This document shows positions 27,811-36,923 of a stretch of 64,000 bases of DNA, piece by piece. The DNA is from Haliscomenobacter sp. (lineage in GTDB: Bacteria > Bacteroidota > Bacteroidia > Chitinophagales > Saprospiraceae), in assembly GCA_016713275.1 (NCBI GenBank), contig JADJPL010000006.1:360069-424068 (forward strand). The letters run 5' to 3'. The number at the start of each line of letters is the position of its first letter. Positions within the stretch are counted from its first letter, which is position 1. Under the pieces are notes generated by a model. It was not told the DNA's origin. It ran no database searches and worked only from the letters and a program-made list of their open reading frames with translations. The position numbers were made by a program, and so were the translations under genes.

Positions 27811-28943
27811 ATGCAAGCAGTAAACCGCCGCGACTGGCTGCGCCTGATGGGCCTTGCCGGCGCCGCAACCGCCATTACCAACGTTCCCGGCCTCTGGCGT
27901 TCGGTTTCTGACCTATTGCCTTATCCCTCCCGCCCCCTGTTGCCTGGACAGGCCGTGCGCCTGAGTTCCAACGAAAACCCCTACGGGCCATCCAAAATGG
28001 TGCGCGACGCCATGGTGCGGGCTTTCGACGATTCCTGCCGCTACACCTTTTCGTACACCCGGGAAATCACCGAGATGATTGCCCGGAAGGAAGGGGTCTC
28101 CAAAGAGCATATTGTACTCACTGCCGGCTCCACCGAAGGGTTGAAAGTAGCGGGCCTGACGTTTGGCTTGCACGGAGGGGAAATCGTTTCCGCCGACCCC
28201 ACCTTCCAAAGCCTGATGACCTATGCCGAACCGTTTGGCGCCACCATTCACTGGGTACCGGTAGATAAAAACGGGGGCCACGACCTTCCGGCTATGGAGA
28301 AGCGAGTCAACGGGAATACCCGCCTGGTGTTTGTTTGCAACCCTAACAACCCCACCGGAACCCTGCTGAGCGCCGCTCAGATGCGGGATTTCTGCAAGTC
28401 CATGGCCGGACGAACCATCGTTTTGCCGACGAAGCCTACTTCGATTACATCACTGAGCCGGGCTATCCCAGCATGGTCGAACTGGTAAAGGAGGACTACA
28501 ATGTCATCGTTTCCAGGACCTTTTCCAAAATATACGGCCTTGCCGGAGTGCGCATCGGCTACCTCATCGCCCGGCCGGATATTGCCCGCCGGCTCAGCGC
28601 GGCTACCATGGCCAACCTGAATATGCTGGGCATTTTTGCCGCCAAAGCCGCTTTGGAGGACCAGGAGTTCTACCGCTTCAGCCTCCAGAAAAACGAAGAA
28701 GCGAAAAACTACCTGTACGGGTTGTTCAAGTCCATGAACCTGAACTACATTCCCTCTCACGCCAATTTCGTCTTTTTCGAAACCGGGCAGGACATTTCGG
28801 CATTCCAGGCAGCCATGTTAAAAGAGAACGTCCAGGTAGGCCGGCCTTTCCCTCCCATGACCAAATGGTGCCGCGTCAGCACCGGAACGATGGAGGAAAT
28901 GCAGGCGTTTGGGGCAGCGTTGAAGAAAGGGATTAAGGGTTAG
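27811..28943 (+). CDS. Histidinol-phosphate-aminotransferase-like PLP enzyme with Tat-type signal, one frameshift
   Basis: Class I/II fold aminotransferase of about 376 residues. The N-terminus NRRDWLRLMGLAGAATAI looks like a twin-arginine signal, unusual for this fold and suggesting a periplasmic enzyme. Seen: RLSSNENPYGPS, TAGSTEGLK, VFVCNPNNPTGT, then after the shift DEAYFDY and the PLP lysine in SRTFSKIYGLAGVRIGY. The frame is broken at the TTTT run 28431-28434: adding one T restores TIVFADEAYFDY. The real protein family (HisC-like, often annotated as amino-acid aminotransferase) is clear, the substrate is not. Confidence 0.85.
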
Positions 28944-28991
28944 GGAGCAGGGAGCAGGGAGCAGGGAGAAGGGAGCAGGGAGAAGGGAGCA
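28943..28991. repeat. Heptanucleotide tandem array, 7 units of GGGAGCA/GGGAGAA
   Basis: Seven consecutive 7-bp units (GGGAGCA x3, GGGAGAA, GGGAGCA, GGGAGAA, GGGAGCA) begin at the last base of the aminotransferase stop codon. Further downstream CCGGTCCCCCGACCGG (about 29057-29072) is a palindrome. No gene lies in the 239-bp gap. Confidence 0.85.
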
Positions 28992-29182
28992 GGATGCTAT
29001 CCCTGCGCTTTGTTCTTTGTTCGCCGAAGTCCTAAGATTTCGTGCGGAATTATTAGCCGGTCCCCCGACCGGCGTCTGGATTGAAAGGGGGCATCGAGAA
29101 AGAGCTGGTCTGATGCAGCGCCTTGATCCTATGGTTTTGAACGGCCTCCCTGCTCCCCTGCTCCCTCTAAAAAAATCTTCCC

Positions 29183-29836
29183 ATGGCATTACCTCGTATC
29201 AAAATTTGTTGCATCAGCAGCGTGGAAGAAGCCCGGATGGCAGTGGCTGCTGGCGCTTCGGCCCTGGGTTTTGTGGGGCCTATGCCCAGCGGCCCGGGAG
29301 TGATTCGCAATGAACTAATTCCGGAAATCATAAGGACGGTTCCTCCGCCGGTAGCAACGTTCCTATTGAGCAGCGAAACGACTCATGAGGGGCTGGCATC
29401 CCATCAAAAGCTAGCCCATGCGAATACCCTGCAAATAGTGGATCACGTGCCGCTCCATCTCTTTCCGCTTCTGCGGGAAGCCCTTCCACATGTCAAATTG
29501 GTGCAGGTGGTTCACGTGCTAAATGAGGCGTCGGTTGAAGAAGCGCTGGCCTACGCCGCCCATGCAGACGCTCTGTTGCTGGATAGCGGCAACCCGCACC
29601 TGAAGGTCAAGGTACTGGGGGGTACGGGAACTACGCACGATTGGACCCTGAGCAGAAAAATCGTGGAACAGGCTGCGATTCCCGTTTTTCTGGCAGGCGG
29701 ATTAACGCCGGGGAATGCCCGGCAGGCCCTGGACCAGGTGAATCCTTACGGATTGGACGTGTGCAGCGGAGTAAGAACCAATGGAAGGTTGGATCCCCGG
29801 GAACTGGAGGCTTTCTTTCTGGCAGCAGGGTATTGA
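29183..29836 (+). CDS. trpF: Phosphoribosylanthranilate isomerase-like protein
   Basis: 217 residues, (beta/alpha)8 barrel of the PRAI family. The N-terminal IKICCIS places the general-base Cys as in KICGIT of the family; LLLDSG, VFLAGGLTPGNA (phosphate binding) and GLDVCSGVRTNGRLDP (catalytic Asp) are canonical. It would catalyse the Amadori rearrangement in tryptophan synthesis. No other trp gene is present here, and the central part is divergent from typical TrpF, so a related isomerase role is possible. Confidence 0.8.
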   Translation: MALPRIKICCISSVEEARMAVAAGASALGFVGPMPSGPGVIRNELIPEIIRTVPPPVATFLLSSETTHEGLASHQKLAHANTLQIVDHVPLHLFPLLREALPHVKLVQVVHVLNEASVEEALAYAAHADALLLDSGNPHLKVKVLGGTGTTHDWTLSRKIVEQAAIPVFLAGGLTPGNARQALDQVNPYGLDVCSGVRTNGRLDPRELEAFFLAAGY

Positions 29837-29850
29837 TTTACCCCACCACT

Positions 29851-29880
29851 GGGCGCCAGGAAAACGAAAATGTCCAGCAG
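29851..29880. repeat. 30-bp repeat, copy 1 (GGGCGCCAGGAAAACGAAAA...)
   Basis: The same 30-bp string with two C/T differences occurs at 59559-59588 on the same strand. Both copies lie between the stop codons of convergent genes (here trpF-like and the TauE/SafE gene). Confidence 0.6.
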
Positions 29881-29888
29881 GGTGTGAT

Positions 29889-31148
29889 TTACCATATAGC
29901 CGTAACCAGGATCCGCATACTCCAAAGAACGACCAGGATACCTACCGCTATCAGCATCTTTTTTGCTGGCAACTTTCCCGCCAGGCGAGAGGCGATCGGG
30001 GCGGCTACTGCTCCTCCAACAAGCAGCCCCACTACCACTGGTAAATGGCGGGTTCCCACCGTTCCGATAAACGTGACGGCGCTGGCCAGGGTGATGAAAA
30101 ATTCGGTCAGGCTCACCGAGCCAATAATATACCTTGGGGTTTTCCCTTTTGCGATCAGGGTGCTCGTTACAATAGGTCCCCATCCTCCGCCCCCAAAGGA
30201 ATCCAGAAATCCGCCGCAGCCGGCCAGCCAACCCAGGCGTTTGACCTTTCGGTTACCGGGCTTTTTACCGAAAACACGGCTTAGTATCCGTACCCCCAAA
30301 AATAGGGCATAGACGGCAATCAGGATACGAAGCATATCCCCATTCCATTCGCCAAGGAAAACCAGGGTTAAGGCGCCCAATACGGCGCCTGCTACCCCCG
30401 GAACGACCAGGTGGCGAAACAATTTCTTATTGACATTCCCAAAGCGGTAATGACTATATCCGGAAATCCCCGAGGCAAAAACTTCCGAAGTGTGGATGGC
30501 AGCACTCATGGCTACCGGGCTTACTCCCACGCTCATCAGGCTAATAGCGGAGATCATGCCATACCCCATACCCAGGGCGCCGTCCACCATCTGGGCCAAA
30601 AAACCGGCCAGAACGAACAACAACACCTCCCACCGCCAAAAGGGAGCCAGAGCAGGAGTAACCCGAGACCAGTCCGGAACCGGGAGCAACTGGATCAGCA
30701 AATGCCCCGCGATCATCAGGGCGAACGCCCATACAAATCGAGATGCCAGGCGTTTCCAGCGCGTCTCGGAATCCAAATAACTCCAAACCGCCGCTTTGGC
30801 AAACCAGCTTCCTCCTTTTCCATTTTGCAGGATGGAGGAAATGGACACCCCCAGCCGGCCCTCGCTTTCTTTCGCCGGAATAACCAGGTCCATGCCTTCC
30901 AAATCGGCCAATTCGGCCTCTTTCTCCTGTACGTGGAGATTCCCAAACAGATTCTCCAGCTTCCATAATTCGGGATGGATTTCCGGACTACTCACCGTGA
31001 TCTGAACGGGTTGGGATGTAGGCAGGTTTGCCGCCAACTCCTGGCAGACATGCTCGCCACCGCTCAAAATAAGCAGACGCATAGGCCGTTTTGGCTCCTT
31101 GCGCCTAAAAACCGGCCTGGATAAGGCAGTAGAAAACGATTTTACCAT
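29889..31148 (-). CDS. TauE/SafE-family sulfite/anion permease with N-terminal Rossmann-like (siroheme-synthase-like) domain
   Basis: 419 residues. From about residue 135 the protein is a TSUP permease of about eight helices, with duplicated motifs FLAQMVDGALGMGYGMISA and CGGFLDSFGGGGWGPIVTS. Residues of about 22-115 (MRLLILSGGEHVCQELAANL, VQITVSSPEIHPEL, ADLEGMDLVIPAKES) resemble the nucleotide-binding half of precorrin-2 dehydrogenase/siroheme synthase, though the glycine loop is imperfect. Permease and siroheme functions meet in sulfite/sulfate assimilation, and the Rrf2-type regulator gene lies immediately upstream on the same strand. The transported ion is not determined. Confidence 0.8.
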   Translation of the reverse strand: MVKSFSTALSRPVFRRKEPKRPMRLLILSGGEHVCQELAANLPTSQPVQITVSSPEIHPELWKLENLFGNLHVQEKEAELADLEGMDLVIPAKESEGRLGVSISSILQNGKGGSWFAKAAVWSYLDSETRWKRLASRFVWAFALMIAGHLLIQLLPVPDWSRVTPALAPFWRWEVLLFVLAGFLAQMVDGALGMGYGMISAISLMSVGVSPVAMSAAIHTSEVFASGISGYSHYRFGNVNKKLFRHLVVPGVAGAVLGALTLVFLGEWNGDMLRILIAVYALFLGVRILSRVFGKKPGNRKVKRLGWLAGCGGFLDSFGGGGWGPIVTSTLIAKGKTPRYIIGSVSLTEFFITLASAVTFIGTVGTRHLPVVVGLLVGGAVAAPIASRLAGKLPAKKMLIAVGILVVLWSMRILVTAIW

Positions 31149-31176
31149 TCCTAATTATTTTAATAATCCTAACTCC

Positions 31177-31231
31177 ATGGGGCGGTCTCAAAACTTATGC
31201 ACGGATAAAAGAACGGTCTTCTGAGATCGCC
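31177..31231. repeat. 55-bp palindromic element with GGGGCGGTCTCAAAA ends
   Basis: The left end GGGGCGGTCTCAAAA and right end CTTCTGAGATCGCCCC form an imperfect inverted repeat related to the 12276-12432 element. It lies in the 317-bp gap between the TauE/SafE and Rrf2 genes (31149-31465). The rest of that gap is AT-rich with no gene and should contain the permease promoter. Confidence 0.5.
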
Positions 31232-31465
31232 CCGGAGGGATTCTAACCGGCGGGGAAATTAGGTTGGTATTTTTCATAATCCTATATAACCTATCGATTT
31301 AGTAGGGTTTAATAAAAAAAATAATCATTTCTTTTGTTTGTTGTACGGATCCGTCAGGTTATGGCTTAGGTCAGCCAGTGCACGTATTTCGAAAACTTCC
31401 AGGATACGGAGCGGAGAAAAGACGGTTCCGATTATTAGACTTGTTGCGACGGGATCATCGCGGGT

Positions 31466-32014
31466 TTAAATGGCTATTTTCCGCCCACTATGCCTTTTTC
31501 GGTCACGTAGCTCGGCTATGCTCCTCAAAAGCCTTCGCGTGGACGAAAAATAGCTCATTTTACCACCACGCTGACCGTGCAGCCTATCCTTTACGGCATG
31601 GGGGTCGAGCAATTCGCTCAGATACCGGCCCTCCATGGCATGGAGGGTGGCGTCTCTAACCTGTCGAAAAAATTCCCGGACGATACAGCCGGGTTCGGCA
31701 TGCGGGCAGACGCGGCAGCTCTCGTAAAACTTCTTGCTGACGCAGGGCAGGAGGGAGATCGGACCCTCCATTTGCCGGATCACATCCACTACAAGGACTT
31801 CTTCCGGAGGGCGAAGCAGGTAATACCCTCCGTTTTTACCGGCTTTACTCCCCAGTACCCCGCTTTTTCGGAGCTCTAACAGGATGGCTTCCAAAAATTT
31901 ATAAGGGATCTGCCGGTGCTCGGCGATCTGATTGATCGGAATGGGCCCCTTGCCGAATCGCTCGCCAAGGAAGGTCAGGGCATGAATGGCGTATTGCGTT
32001 TTTGCAGAAAGCAT
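31466..32014 (-). CDS. Rrf2-family transcriptional regulator with Fe-S-type cysteines
   Basis: 182 residues. The N-terminal winged helix is typical (MLSAKTQYAIHALTFLGERF, IPINQIAEHRQIPYKFLEAILLELRKSGVLGSKAGKNGGYYL). Three cysteines in LPCVSKKFYESCRVCPHAEPGC match the cluster-ligand loop of IscR/RsrR-like and CymR-type members. The family normally ends near YLSELLDP; the last about 40 residues (YFSSTRRLLRSIAELRDRKR...) are translated from a palindromic repeat that has replaced the native 3' end. It probably controls the neighbouring permease and sulfur or cysteine metabolism; that is inference. Confidence 0.85.
   Translation of the reverse strand: MLSAKTQYAIHALTFLGERFGKGPIPINQIAEHRQIPYKFLEAILLELRKSGVLGSKAGKNGGYYLLRPPEEVLVVDVIRQMEGPISLLPCVSKKFYESCRVCPHAEPGCIVREFFRQVRDATLHAMEGRYLSELLDPHAVKDRLHGQRGGKMSYFSSTRRLLRSIAELRDRKRHSGRKIAI
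31468..31560. repeat. Imperfect palindromic repeat overlapping the Rrf2 3' end
   Basis: AAATGGCTATTTTCCGCCCAC (31468-31488) is mirrored by GTGGACGAAAAATAGCTCATTT (31539-31560), about 93 bp in total. It supplies the stop codon region of the regulator gene. It looks like a small mobile palindrome; no second copy is seen in this window. Confidence 0.5.
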
Positions 32015-32159
32015 AGAATAAAATTACGCAATTATACCCAATGCGCCAACAGGCAGCGTTGCCGCTACATCAAGCGGTTTTTTGGAATTCCCCTATTCTT
32101 GTTTCCTTCCTTTTTTTATCTTAGGAAAAACTTCATTCAAATCCTTAAAACCCACTGTT

Positions 32160-34199
32160 ATGCGCTCAAAATGGATTTTTTGCCTGGCTCTTTTGGCTTC
32201 TCTCTACCGCTGTCCTCTGGCCGCCCAGAAAAACCCCTCCTTTGAGGAAGTCATCTCGCTGCGCAGCGCCGGCAGCCCGCAAATCTCCCCTGACGGGAAA
32301 CACGTAGCGTTCACGGTTACGTCTACCGACTGGAAAGCGAATGGATACGACTCGGAAATCTGGCTCAGTAAAAACGGGGGCGAGCCCTTTCAGCTTACCC
32401 GTACCCCCGGAGGAAGCAGTTCCAGCCCGAAGTGGTCGCCAGATGGGAAATGGATCGCCTTTACCGCCAAACGGGGAGAGCGCACCCAAATCCACATCAT
32501 CAACCCCGAGGGCGGGGAAGCCTGGCCGCTGACCCATACGGAGCAAGACGTGCAGGGCTTTGAGTGGGCGCCCAATGGAAAACAGATCGCTTTTACCATG
32601 GCAGAAAAAGAAAGTCCCGACCTGAAAAAGCAACGCGAACGCTTCGGGGCGTTTGCTGAAGACGATACGGAATACAGCCGTTCCTGGCTTTACCTGGCCG
32701 ATTTTACTACCTCGTTTCGCGATCCTTCCGAACTCCCGTGCTATAATTCCAAAGACAGCACCGCCCAGTTGTGGCCCTGTATCGAGTGGCCGGCGCCCAA
32801 GGCACTGATCGACAGCGCCCAAATCCACGTGGTGCGTTTCCTTTGGTCGCCCGACGGGAAAACCATTGCCGTGCAGCACCAGCCCGACCCGCTGATCAAC
32901 TCATCGTACCGGTCGGATATTTCGCTGCTGGACGTAGCGACCCGGAAACGGACTCCCCTGATCCAGAACCCAAGTACCGATGGCTTGGCGGCCTGGTAGC
33001 CGAATGGCGGCGACTTGCTCTTCACCAGCGCGGAATCCGACACAACGGCTTACTTTTACAAAAACAACAAACTCTTCCGTCTCAACCTCGCCACCGGCCG
33101 CCAACAACGCCTGGGCGCTGATTTCGACGAAAACCTGTTGCCCATTCGCTGGACGGCGGCGGGAATATTTGCTTCCGCCAGCGTGCGCACCGACCAGCAA
33201 ATTTTTTTGATTGACCCGATAACCGGTAAGGTAAACCGTTGGGCGTCTCCTTTGCCACTTTCTTTTGCTGGTAGCGTAACGCCCAAAGGCGATGTCCTCG
33301 CTTTCAGCGGAACCGATGGCAAGGGCTTATCGGAAATTTACCTCAGCCCCACGGTCTCCCCCAGCCTGAAAAAGATCACCCGGATGAATGACCAGATCCA
33401 GGGCTGGGCCGTTGCGCAAAGCGAGGTGGTGCGCTGGAAAAGCCAGGATGGCGCCTCGATCGAAGGCGTGTTGCACAAACCACAGAATTACGATCCAACT
33501 GTCCAATACCCGCTCCTTGTCGTCATTCACGGCGGGCCCACCGGCGTCGACCAGCCGGGTGCTCTGCCCGGGAGCGTTTACCCCATTGTACAATGGCTGA
33601 ACAAAGGCGCGCTGGTCCTTAGGGTCAACTATCGGGGTTCTGCCGGATACGGAGAGGCGTTTCGTTCCCTCAACGTCCGTAACCTGGGCGTTGGCGACGC
33701 CTGGGACGTCCTTTCCGGAGTGGACCACCTCATCGGGACAGGCATGGTCGATAGCACCCGTATGGGGTGTATGGGCTGGAGCCAGGGAGGGTATATCTCG
33801 GCCTTCCTCACGACCACCAGCAACCGGTTTAAGGCCATTTCCGTAGGCGCTGGCATCTCCAACTGGATGACGTACTACGTCAACACCGATATCCACCCCT
33901 TCACCCGCCAGTACCTGAAGGCCACGCCCTGGTCTGATCCGGAGATTTACGCCAAAACCTCTCCCATGACCTATATCAACCAGGCGAGCACGCCCACGTT
34001 GATCCAGCACGGCGAGTTCGACCGGCGCGTTCCTATCCCCAATGCGTACGAGCTGCTCCAGGGCCTCCAGGACCGGGGCGTGCCAGCAAAACTGATCGTC
34101 TATAAAGGCTTTGGCCATGGCATCACCAAGCCTAAAGAGCGGCTGGCCGCCGTTACCCACAACTGGGAATGGTTTGGGGAATATGTTTGGGGGCGGTGA
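32160..34199 (+). CDS. Prolyl-oligopeptidase-family (S9) peptidase with in-frame TAG at codon 280
   Basis: 679 residues counting the stop. The signal peptide (WIFCLALLASLYRCPLAAQ) is followed by a TolB/DPP-type beta-propeller with repeated SPDGKHVAF and SPDGKWIAF motifs, then an alpha/beta-hydrolase domain. The catalytic triad is Ser541 in GWSQGGY, Asp621 in EFDRRVP and His653 in GFGHGI. The codon at 32997-32999 is TAG where WSPNGGDLLF is expected; TCG to TAG would do this by one substitution, and the frame is intact on both sides. As read, only the propeller half would be made. It may be a real nonsense mutation or a sequence error. Confidence 0.85.
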
Positions 34200-34776
34200 A
34201 GCATTGGGCGTTAGGGCGATTATGATGCCCCATGAAATGAGGGATTGATTTTAAAGGCAACGCACTGTCCCCCAGACCGCAGCGTCTGGGTCACAACTAA
34301 CGGCTTGTCCTTGTATAGCCCTCCGCAGCCCGGAGCCCGTGGGAAACGCCGTTCCCGTTCGAAGAACGGGATCGCCTTATGGGGTCAACCGCCTGGCATG
34401 CAGGTGAAACGTAACGACCGATGTTCAAAGCGGTTGAAGCCCATAAAGCGAAGGCGTTTCCCACGGAGCGGTAGGGCGAAGGAGCGCCCTTTTTTTGGTT
34501 CTTTTTTGGGCGAGAAAAAAAAGAACAAACCCCGAGGCCGGGGGCAAAACGGCAGGTGAACGCGTTTAGGCGTTAGGGCGTGGGGCCTGGGGGAGGACAA
34601 GCAAAGAAGGGGCTTTAGAGACAACCCCAGCGGAATTGGGAACTTGAACTAAAGTTCAAGGCATAAAACACCGGGTCGGCAGACCGCTTTGGTCTTTCGC
34701 CTAAAATATTCTGGCGTTGATCGGGTTTTTTAACGTGGATTGGAATATTCGAATAGATTTGAATAAAAAAAAGAAC
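34200..34776. other. 577-bp repeat-rich intergenic region
   Basis: No gene. It contains a small hairpin around CCAGACCGCAGCGTCTGG (34272-34289), the 235-bp structured repeat (34318-34552), a half-end of the GGGGCTGTCTC family (TTTAGAGACAACCCC, 34612-34625), and a probable promoter for the DUF4870 gene in the last 100 bp. Confidence 0.6.
34318..34552 (+). repeat. 235-bp structured repeat, copy 1
   Basis: Near-identical to the reverse complement of 40200-40434 and of the same length. It is rich in nested hairpins: an outer stem between GTGGGAAACGCC and GGCGTTTCCCAC, the inner arms CGCCTTATGGGGTCAACCGC and GCGGTTGAAGCCCATAAAGCG, CCCGTTC-GAA-GAACGGG, AGGGCG-AAGGAG-CGCCCT followed by seven T (an intrinsic-terminator shape), and CCCCG-AGGC-CGGGG. 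There is no open frame of note and no terminal repeats at its borders here. Confidence 0.8.
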
Positions 34777-35130
34777 ATGGATAATCCAATGCACGAATGG
34801 GGCGAAGAGGAACGCCCTAAAAGAGACCCGAAATTGATTGGCATTGTTTCCTATCTGACGATTATCGGGTGGGTAGCCGCGTTGATCATGAACAACCCGA
34901 AATCGGAAACCGCTTCCTTCCATATTCGTCAGGCGTTAGGCTTGATCATTTTGTCGGCGGCGGCCAATTTCTTCCGTTTTGCGCCTTTTTTTGCACATAC
35001 GCTGACCAAAGGCGTGTGGCTGGGTGTGGGTGTTCTCTGGATCATGGCCATTTTCGGCGCCCTCCAGGGGGAGCAAAAGGAACTTCCGGTGTTTGGGGCA
35101 TACTTCCAGAAGTGGTTTAAGGATTTCTAG
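34777..35130 (+). CDS. DUF4870-family small membrane protein
   Basis: 117 residues from ATG 34777 (MDNPMHEWGEEERPKRDPKL). Three hydrophobic segments (IGIVSYLTIIGWVAALIM, LGLIILSAAANFFRF, VWLGVGVLWIMAIFGAL) and the motif SYLTIIGWVAALI...SFHIRQALGL identify DUF4870, an uncharacterised integral inner-membrane family. It stands alone and is convergent with the fucosidase gene 12 bp away. Confidence 0.8.
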   Translation: MDNPMHEWGEEERPKRDPKLIGIVSYLTIIGWVAALIMNNPKSETASFHIRQALGLIILSAAANFFRFAPFFAHTLTKGVWLGVGVLWIMAIFGALQGEQKELPVFGAYFQKWFKDF

Positions 35131-35142
35131 GCCCAGCCGCCC

Positions 35143-36595
35143 TCAAGGCGCCATCGCTACTTTGAGCACCCAGGCGTGCTGACCGCTGGAAAACAAAGAC
35201 GGAGCAAGGGACAGGAACGTGCCTTGCTCCGTCTTTGTCCATTTTACTTTTTCCCCGCTTCCCAATACGGACACCTTACTACCTTTGGGAATATTGAGGC
35301 TTTGGAGCGTCATGCTGGATTCTGTTGGTTTTTTCAGGAAAATCACATATACCGTTTTGCGGTCTTTGCTTTGCGTGTAACGGACATCCTCTCCTTCCCG
35401 GTAGGTGGTGAAAGGCCTGGTTCCGTAGATGGCTTCGCCGTTGGTCTGTAGCCAGGCGCCGATTTCCCGCAGGCGGGAATAGGCGTCTTCGTCCAGTTCG
35501 CCGTCGGGGCGGGGACCGATGTTCAGCAACAGGTTGCCGCCTTTGGCTACGATGTCTGCCAGTTTGTGCACCAGATCGGTCGTTGTTTTATAGCGTTCGT
35601 TGGGCACGTGGCTCCAGCTGGTTCCCATAGGCATACAGGTTTCCCAGGGGTAGGGGAGGCCGGTTTCGGGGATATGGTTCTCGGGCGTCAGGTAATTTTG
35701 GTAGGGGCCCGGCACGGCGCGATCTACGACGATCAGGCCCGGTTGTTTGGCGCGGGCTTTGCGCACCAATTCGCCCATTTGAATATCCTGGCTTTGCGGG
35801 TTTCGGGCCCAGCGGCTCCCTTCGTATTCTTCCTTTAACTCCTGGATAATTTCATCCTGGGTTTTCACCCGAACCCAACCGCCATCCAGCCAAAGGATGT
35901 CCACTTTGCCATAATTGGATACGAGTTCATCGATCTGATTATGGGTATACCCCACAAAGGCCTGCCAGCGCTCCGGGTATTTGGCTATGGAGTAATTGGC
36001 GTTGCGGTCGCTGGGCGGAAAGCGTTCCCACCAATAATCGCCGCTATGCCAGTCGGGTTTGGAGAAGTAAGCCCCAATCCAGAAATTTTCCTTGCGGAAG
36101 GCGTTAAATACCTCTCCGATCACATCGCTTCGCGGGTGGGACGCAAAAGGCGTTTTGGCGCCGGTGATCTTGTAGTCGGTGTATTGGGTATTCCACATGC
36201 AAAACCCATCGTGGTGCTTGGTGGTGATCACGACATACCGCATGCCCGCTTCCTGAGCGGCGGCGGCCCAGCGTTCGGGGTTGAACCGGACTGGGTTGAA
36301 AGTGGTTTGCAGGGCTTCGTATTGGCGCACATACTCCGTATAGGTGGCGGCGTATTCTTTTTTTCTGGCCCCGTTGCCCAGGAAAGGTCTTCGGGGCAGA
36401 TACTCCAGCTCTCGACAATGCCCCACTGGCTATAGGGCCCCAATGGAAAAGGATCCCGAATTTCAGGTCTTTCCAGTCCTCGATCCGCTGTTGGATGGCC
36501 GGATCGGGGTCCGGGGTGTATTCCTGGTGCTGGGCGTTTCCCGAAAAGAACCCGATGAACAACAGGCAGGAAAAGAGAAACATGGCTTTGTGCAT
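35143..36595 (-). CDS. Alpha-L-fucosidase, GH29, two frameshifts near the N-terminus
   Basis: Secreted or periplasmic glycosidase of about 480 residues. The start at 36595 gives a signal peptide (MHKAMFLFSCLLFIGFFSGNAQ) and WKDLKFGILFHWGPYSQWG, typical of GH29. Frame breaks at 36435-36440 (one base missing in GGGCCCC) and 36377-36379 (one missing in CCC) separate it from the main body. Landmarks are VVITTKHHDGFCMWNT, the nucleophile region KVDILWLDGGW, and LLLNIGPRPDGELDEDA. It removes terminal alpha-L-fucose. No other fucose genes lie nearby. Confidence 0.88.
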
Positions 36596-36638
36596 ACCGG
36601 CAGACTTTGCTTTGGATTATGTATTTTATGCGTACTTT

Positions 36639-36787
36639 AGAAGCTGTTTGGATTTAATTCCCGGGCTTTATTATGGTTCTTTTTTCGCCACGCTGCGGCA
36701 CGAAACTCTTCATGTAGCGCTTTAGTTCCTTGATTGGCAAAAAAATGGCGCAGAGCCCATTCCCGGAATCAACCCCAAACTGCTTCT
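36639..36787. repeat. Possible palindromic element upstream of the fucosidase and PD40/OmpA genes
   Basis: AGAAGCTGTTTGGATTTAATTCCCG at about 36639-36663 is loosely mirrored by TTCCCGGAATCAACCCCAAACTGCTTCT at about 36759-36786. The 328-bp gap (36596-36923) is otherwise without a gene and holds the divergent promoters. The inverted repeat has several mismatches, so this is tentative. Confidence 0.35.
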
Positions 36788-36923
36788 TTAGCTATACCCA
36801 AAATACGGCAGTTTGCGGCTTTTTTGTCAAAGAAATCGCCGTATTTTGAGAAATAGATTGCACAAAGGTTTTGCTAAGCCCTTATTTTTAGACAATGGAG
36901 TCTTTTCCCAAAAACGACATGCT

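Noticed and set aside
32997..32999. Stop-codon recoding (TAG as amino acid) in the S9 peptidase
   Set aside because: Other genes in the window end at TAG in normal positions (for example the aminotransferase at 28941-28943 and NamZ at 40078-40080), so TAG is used as a stop here.
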